From Zygnema cylindricum (taxonomy: Eukaryota > Streptophyta > Zygnematophyceae > Zygnematales > Zygnemataceae): a stretch of 21,037 nucleotides of DNA. The stretch's first letter is position 1. Each line of letters begins with the position of its first letter. The translations under genes and the position numbers were made by a program. The stretch covers positions 1-21,037 of the forward strand of contig JBBHKE010003586.1 of assembly GCA_037447655.1 (NCBI GenBank). Reading direction: 5' to 3'. The notes beneath the pieces are model-generated. The model made no database searches and was not told the origin of the DNA. It saw only the letters and a list, made by a program, of their open reading frames with translations. Of this stretch, positions 9,701 to 16,562 are shown one piece after another.

Positions 9701-12700
9701 AGCGTGGCTTTTGACTGTGCTTGAGATGTCAATTGAAAAAGAAAAATCGTCAGTTCTGACATTCTTTTGTCGTCTAAAACCTTTTGTCGTATGACCAGCC
9801 ATCGAAATTGCACCAGCAATTTAAAAAAACCATTTTGCATTATGTTCTTAAAAGAAAAAGGAGGAAAAGGAGAAGGAGAAGAATAAGGAGGAAGGAATAT
9901 ATACAGAAAAAAGAAGGAAGAACGGAAAATAAGAAGAAGGCAAAAAAGAAGAAGGGAAAAGAAGAAGGAAAAAGAAGAAGAAGGTAAAAGAAGATAGAGA
10001 AGGAGAAGTGAAACAAAGAGGAAGGAGTACGAGGATAAGAAATACAGAAAAGAAAGACCCACCTTCCAAACTCATCAATACAGCAAAGGCCACCGTCCGC
10101 CAAAACGAGTGCTCCAGCTTCCAGCATCCACTGCCCTAGTGATTTCTCCCCCACCAAAAAAAGTCAAAAGTCAAAAGTCATATTAATTAAAAGGAGTCAT
10201 TTAACGAGAGCGAAAAACAAAGTTAGTGTTGCAATCCTTGGATGGAGAGAGGAGGAAAAGAAGCAAGAAGGGAAAGTATCATCTTCTCAAAAGTATACTG
10301 ATCAAAGGGAGCCATTTGACGAGAGCAAAATATAGAGTCAACATTGCAATCCTTGTATGGAGAGAGAAGGACGAGAGGCAAGAAGGGAGAAGAAAGAAAT
10401 TACCACCTTGCTTAAGAGCGATAACAGCGAGACCAATCAAAAGTATAGTGACTAAAAGGAGTCATTTGACGAGAGCGGACATATAAAGTCAATTTTGCCA
10501 TCCTTGGATGGAGAGAGGAGGAAAAAAAGCAAGAAGGGAGAAGAAAGAAAGTACCATCTTGCTTAAGAGCGGTGACAGTGAGACCAGCCGTAGTGCTTCC
10601 AAGGCCAGTGGTAAGGACAGCTCTCTCACTTAGTTTTGCTGCAAATTTGAGAAACTGGGACTTTCCAGTACCTTCAGTTTCACATTTAGAGAGCACGGAA
10701 ACAAAGTCAAAAGTTGACATGAATCGTGAATAAGTCACAACTGCTATAATATTAAGATCAAGAAAAGTCACGGGACGTAAGACTTTTAACTAATGTTGGG
10801 ACCTTGACATGAATACTATTTTGAGTCATCCAAGAATTGTCACTACAAGGCATGGAAAAAGTATCCAAAGATTCTCTACTGACCAGGATCTCCAACAAGG
10901 AGAAGATGACTCTCTCCTCGAACTCGACTTCCGGAGTCATTCAGACGTTCCACTCCCCCAATCAATGCAAGAGCAACTGGAATACAAAAGACGACCACAA
11001 ACGTTTTTAAACTACTGAGACAAAGAAAGAGAACAGCACAAATCTGAAGTTGTCAGTTATATTGCTGAAAAGTTAGGTTGACGTTACATGTGAAAGGTTT
11101 GAACAATGAAGCAAAAAGTCTAAAAACAAAGATGCCTCTTATTTTTATTTTTTAAGTCAATGGACATTCCAACCCCAAACATCAGTCTTCAATAATGCCT
11201 ACACCGTTCGGCTAGAAGACAAATTTCTCAACACAAAATTTCTTTTTTTTTTTTTTTTAGGACAAACTTCTTAACGCCTTTGCAGCAAGTCTATATTAGA
11301 TTAGAAGTCATGGCGACAGAAATAGAGTGGAAGATAGAAGATAGCCTGAATTATAAGTTTTTAAAATTGATTGAAAACAATAAGACAGAACAAGATTTAA
11401 ATAGGAAAAGGAAAACTTCTGAGAGTGACCTCTCAGGAACTGAAGGAACTAACTCGAAGAGTCACTTGACCCTTCAGTTAAAGGATCCGGTCAAGATTTA
11501 TAAAACAGATCTCTGACCGGATTCCATTCTGACTATACTTCAAGTACGCAGAGAAAACAGATCTGACAGGACAGAAAACAGATCTACAGATCTGACAAGA
11601 CAGATCTGACAAGACAGACTGGCATCTGACAAGACAGACTGGCAGACTGAATTACCGAAATCCTAGATACTAAAACAGTCTGTAATTCTAGATTTCGGTA
11701 TTCTAAATGTTACTAGTTGTCTTAATACAGAATACTTCTAGTAAAGCCTGAACATTTAACAGTCTATGGGATATCAAAGCCTAAAAAACCGATGTAGTAT
11801 AACTTAAATATGTAATTATACACCCTATGACTGCAGTAGGCTTCACCTACTTATCGATGCCTGAAAAACCGTCGAGGTAAACGTTAAATTTCTAATTATT
11901 GTACCTTATGACTGCAATGGGAGTAAAAACTTGCCTGCAAGCTTCACTGGGAAGAGACCGTGAACTTGGGGACATATGCGTTCCAATATTCCATTTCGAC
12001 CTTTGGTGAAAAAAGTCATCAAATTGAACCAATAAGCTCCTGACAGCAGATAATTATTAATATTTATAGTTTGATCTTAAAGCGGTTCAAAATACAATCG
12101 ATGTAACATTGAAAACCTCGGTTATTTATAAGGACCGAAAGTAAGGAGGAAGGAAGGAAAGAAGAAAAGAAGAAAAGCTGAATAGTGCAGATCAGGATTT
12201 CCACACCAAAAAGAACACTGGACTAATCAACTGTGCAAGACTTACATTTTTAGATTCATAAAATAAAATGCATTACAATCTATTGACAACAGGCTCGGTT
12301 AATTTGAAGCCACAAAATTCTCGAATTTGTTCTGGAAATTCTTGTTATCCCTACTCGTCACCGACTTAACAAATAAGGCGTCTTCGGTTTACAATGATCA
12401 CTAGTAGGAACTTCGCCACAAATAGAAAACCCAATAATGTATGAAAATTTACAAATCGCTATTTTGGTATTTGGCCTTTTTTTATATTTGGATAGAACCA
12501 CCACACTGGAACAGAAGTACGTACACTGAAGTACGTATTGCATGAATATCAGACCTATCCATCATTTTGAAGAAAACCGATTAAAACAAGATTTAAAAAA
12601 TAAAAAAACGAGGAATTCCGGAGAGATGGGATGCATACCTCTTAGTGGATCATCTACATGCTCTTCCCAGTAGCCCTCAAACAGGTTAATTACTTCAGGA

Positions 12701-15700
12701 GTCAAGGTAAGCGCTCCTTTTCTTCTCGCCCGGTTCCTATTCCTCCATTCAACACTCAAAACTTAGCATTTATATACTCTTTTTCATAACAAAAACTACA
12801 GAATGCGATGGTCGAGGACTGTTAATGCTATCACAAGAGTATCTGGTTGAGAAGAAATCAAAATTAAAACACAATTTTTCAATTCTTCAAAGCCACTAGT
12901 AACAGTGAGTAAAGAGGAATTCCCTTTGTCGAGTTGACTTTCAATTCCTTTTCCATCCTAGCTTTGTTGATAGAAAATCATAAACAACAATACTAGTATT
13001 GTCAACAGAAAGTCAACAACAAGCAATAATCAATAATCCTGTACTTCTAAATGATAGACTTGGTAAGAAACGTTATGGATTAACCATAAGGAAATAAACA
13101 TTGACATTACATCCTAATGCAAGAAAAACCTTTAGTACCCTTGGTTGGCGTATATGTGCAAATAAAGAATCACTACCGTGAATCAGAAATCAGGTTTTTA
13201 TTGACAACACTTATAGCCTTTTAGCCCTTTCTGTAATTCATTTTCTGAATGAGGATCCATAAGCACGCTCCACTTACATTAATTTCACATAGAAGAAAAA
13301 AAAATGGTTTTCTTTAACATTTACATGATATATCAGAATGGTTTCGACTTTTTGCGAAGGATACTGTTAAGAGCTAGGGATTCTGAAGCTAAAGTTATTT
13401 TTTAGTATTGCGTGGATTTGGCAAAAAAAAGAGTACCAGATATTGTTTGCTTGAAAAATATGCTCCAAATCGCAACGAGAATCTGGGTGTGGATTTTTCC
13501 ATCTTGTCGCCAAAACTCCAGTGATCATCACATCATCTACGTGACCCAATGAAACTTTTTGCAATATTAAAAAGTATGGCAATATGTGGAACAAAAGTAA
13601 GGAGAGGACGCAGTCAATGAAGTCGAAAGCACAAAACCAAACAACAAAAGGCACAGGGAGATACATTGTGGGGAAGTCTTATGTCATGTTTCCATAATTG
13701 TTGGGAGAAAATACACCAAAGAGAGAAGAAAAGGAGGGAACAGAGAGAATGGCATTAAGTTAAAAAAGGATGCAAGCAAACCCAGAAACAGTGGAATTGA
13801 CAACATTAGAACAGCTTGCATTAATGGGGACTTTTTTAGTTAAGAGCCGCGGAGAGAGAGGGAGAAGCATCAAAAGGTTAAAAATTATGGCTTGTTTGTA
13901 TTAAGGTAGCAAAACCTGAAACTGATGAGCTATCCAGTACTCTCACAGAAGAGCCTACGCTTTCAAAACATTCACAAGATTTTCAATTCAACTGGATCTG
14001 GATTTGGATATGGAATGAACTTCCACGGACAAACATGGACTTACTTGAACTTACTTGTACTTACTTGAACTTAATTGGACTTAATTGGACTTGTACTTAC
14101 TTGTACTCACTTGGACTTAATTGGACTTCCTTGTACTTACTTGCACTTACTTGGACTTAATTGGACTTAACTGACTTACTTGGACTTCATTGTACTTGGA
14201 TTTAAGTGTTTGACTTAATTGGACGTAATTGTACTTACTTGGACTTACTTGAATGCACAAAAACTTACTTGGACCTGGACCTGGACCTGGAACTAGACTT
14301 AAACTTGGATTGGATTGAATTGAATTGAATTGGATTAAACTAAATTGAATTGGTATGGATTGAATTGAATTGGAATGGATAAGAGTGACTCTCACCTCCC
14401 GGTTGCACTGAATCGACGAGGTCGTCATCCAAAATAACGGATATGCTCCTGGGCACTGCTCCCACTACCAGCATCTGTAAAGGCTCCTGAACCTTCAGCT
14501 CCTGATAGTCGCAACAAACCACAGAACCTTCCAAACACTTGAAATTGAGACCAGGACAAGGAGGAGATTTCTGCACAACCATTGAGGCAGGACCATTAAT
14601 CAGGAAATGTTCTCCTTCTCCCTTCCCCTCTCCCTCCCTCTCGTCCTCCCCCTCCCTCCACGAGCATTTTTTATGCACTTCTCAGAAAGCCTAAAAAGGC
14701 CCTCAAAAACTTTAACACCCAAAGAAACCCTCAAGAAAAATCCAAAAACCCTCAAGAAAAATCCAAAAACCCTCAACAAAACTCTAACAAAACCCCTGAT
14801 AAAACCCCAAAATTATATGTGGCTATACCTTTTGTCAAATTACCGTAATATCCACCCCCTCAAATGCAGAGCCTGTTCAATATTTATTACTTTGCAATCA
14901 GTAAGTTGAACTTTTCTTTTCTTTTCTTTCCTTTTCTTTACTTTTCTTTTCCTTCGTTTTTTTTCTTTTCTTTTCTTTTCTTTTCTTCTCCTTTACCGGT
15001 ATTTACTTAATTTAAACTAGCTGTTAAAATTATTATGAGAAGAAAACTACAGTACCATACATTTAAAGTTTTAAAGAAATAGCAATAAGTGAAACGTCCA
15101 CCTGTGTAGAGACCTATTCCTTTCTGGTGCAGATAAAATTTAGGTGTTCAACTCTCCAATAGATTCAACTTTTGGGCTTGTATTTTCTAGTAATTCGAAC
15201 TGAAGTCCAATAACAAAAAAGAAAAATTCTGACCCGACTGAACCCCAATTATTTTTTGTTCATAAAAGTGCATCTTATGGTGATACGGAGAAATCTAAAC
15301 AACAACGACTGAAAAAAAAAAAAACATCATCAATGTCACAAAACAGGTTTTTGAAATGGTTTCAGACAATACCTCGGAAGGACAGTGAGAAGGAGGCTCG
15401 ACTGCCATCCTCGACTCCACTTGGGGGCACACCTTAAACCTGCTCCATGGATGTTTTCAAAACAAAAAATATATATATATGTAAACAAGACAAAAGATAC
15501 AAACAAGAAAAAAAATTATCAACTTCTGTTGTGTTTTTTAGTTCTTTTGTTTCTTTTTTTAACACTGAATAATACCATTATGTCAATGGTATCTAGACAC
15601 ACATCTCAAGTACATGCAGCAGCACGCATCTTCTATAGATCCATAAATAGCATATGATAAGAAGTCTAGAAAGAAATCAAAGAGATTCCCATTGAAGACT

Positions 15701-16522
15701 AAAAGCTGAAAATAAGCTCCACCGCTGATATTGCTCTCGATTGGCTAACAACCTCAATCGCAGTAAAGCATGAATGATTAACAACCTTATAAAGCATGAA
15801 AGACGGACAATCTTAATAAAACATGAATGACTACCAACCTAAATAAAACATGACAGACTAACAACCTTAATAAACACATGGAAGACGAAAAGCCTTAATA
15901 AAACATGAAAGACTGACAATCTTAATAAAACATGAATGACTACCAACCTAAATAAGACATAAATGATTGATAACCTTAATAAAACATAAATGACTAACAA
16001 CCTTAAAAAAGCATGAAAGACCAACAACCTTAATAAAACATGAAAGACTAACAACCTTAATAAAACGTGAAAGACTACCAACCTTAATAAAACATGAATG
16101 ACTAACTACCTCAATAAAGCATGAATGACTAACAACCTTCATAAAGCTTGAAAGAATAATGGCCTTCATAAAACATGAATAATTCCATACGCAACTTGAC
16201 CATGCATAGTGATGTGATTCTCACTCAATAGATTTATGACAGGGTCCTCAATTAGTCCCCAATCAGTCCTTAATGCATCAAAAGCATGCCTCCTCAACCT
16301 TGCAAAGAAAGATAGAGAATTTACAACATATAAAAAAACAAAAGAAACTTCAGGAGAAAGAAATGAACGAACCATAACATTTTCTGTTAAGGAATACATG
16401 ATTTTTTGACTAATTCCAACATTCATTACAGAAAAAATGCCGTTGATGAGATTACAGCATAGCTTCGTGTTAGAATTTACTTCAAGTCATTGCCATAGGT
16501 TGACTGGAGGATTTTAAACCGC

Positions 16523-16562
<40 letters not shown>

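Noticed and set aside
9694-10157. Phe/Ser/Leu-rich minus-strand frames attached to the Walker B exon
   Set aside because: Only 10135-10063 is coding. The remainder is the intron's purine tract read through the donor.
11912-11932. A 23-bp micro-intron using the GC donor and the next CAG
   Set aside because: Continuing from there reads VIRYNN then a stop. Skipping on to 10976 restores the conserved VKLAVAL block in phase.
15839-16169. Val/Leu/Phe repeat proteins on the minus strand
   Set aside because: They are translations of the 27-bp minisatellite, which stays open because its period is a multiple of three.
15766-16180. CRISPR-like array of regular repeats
   Set aside because: Units are directly adjacent, degenerate and without unique spacers, in a eukaryotic intron.
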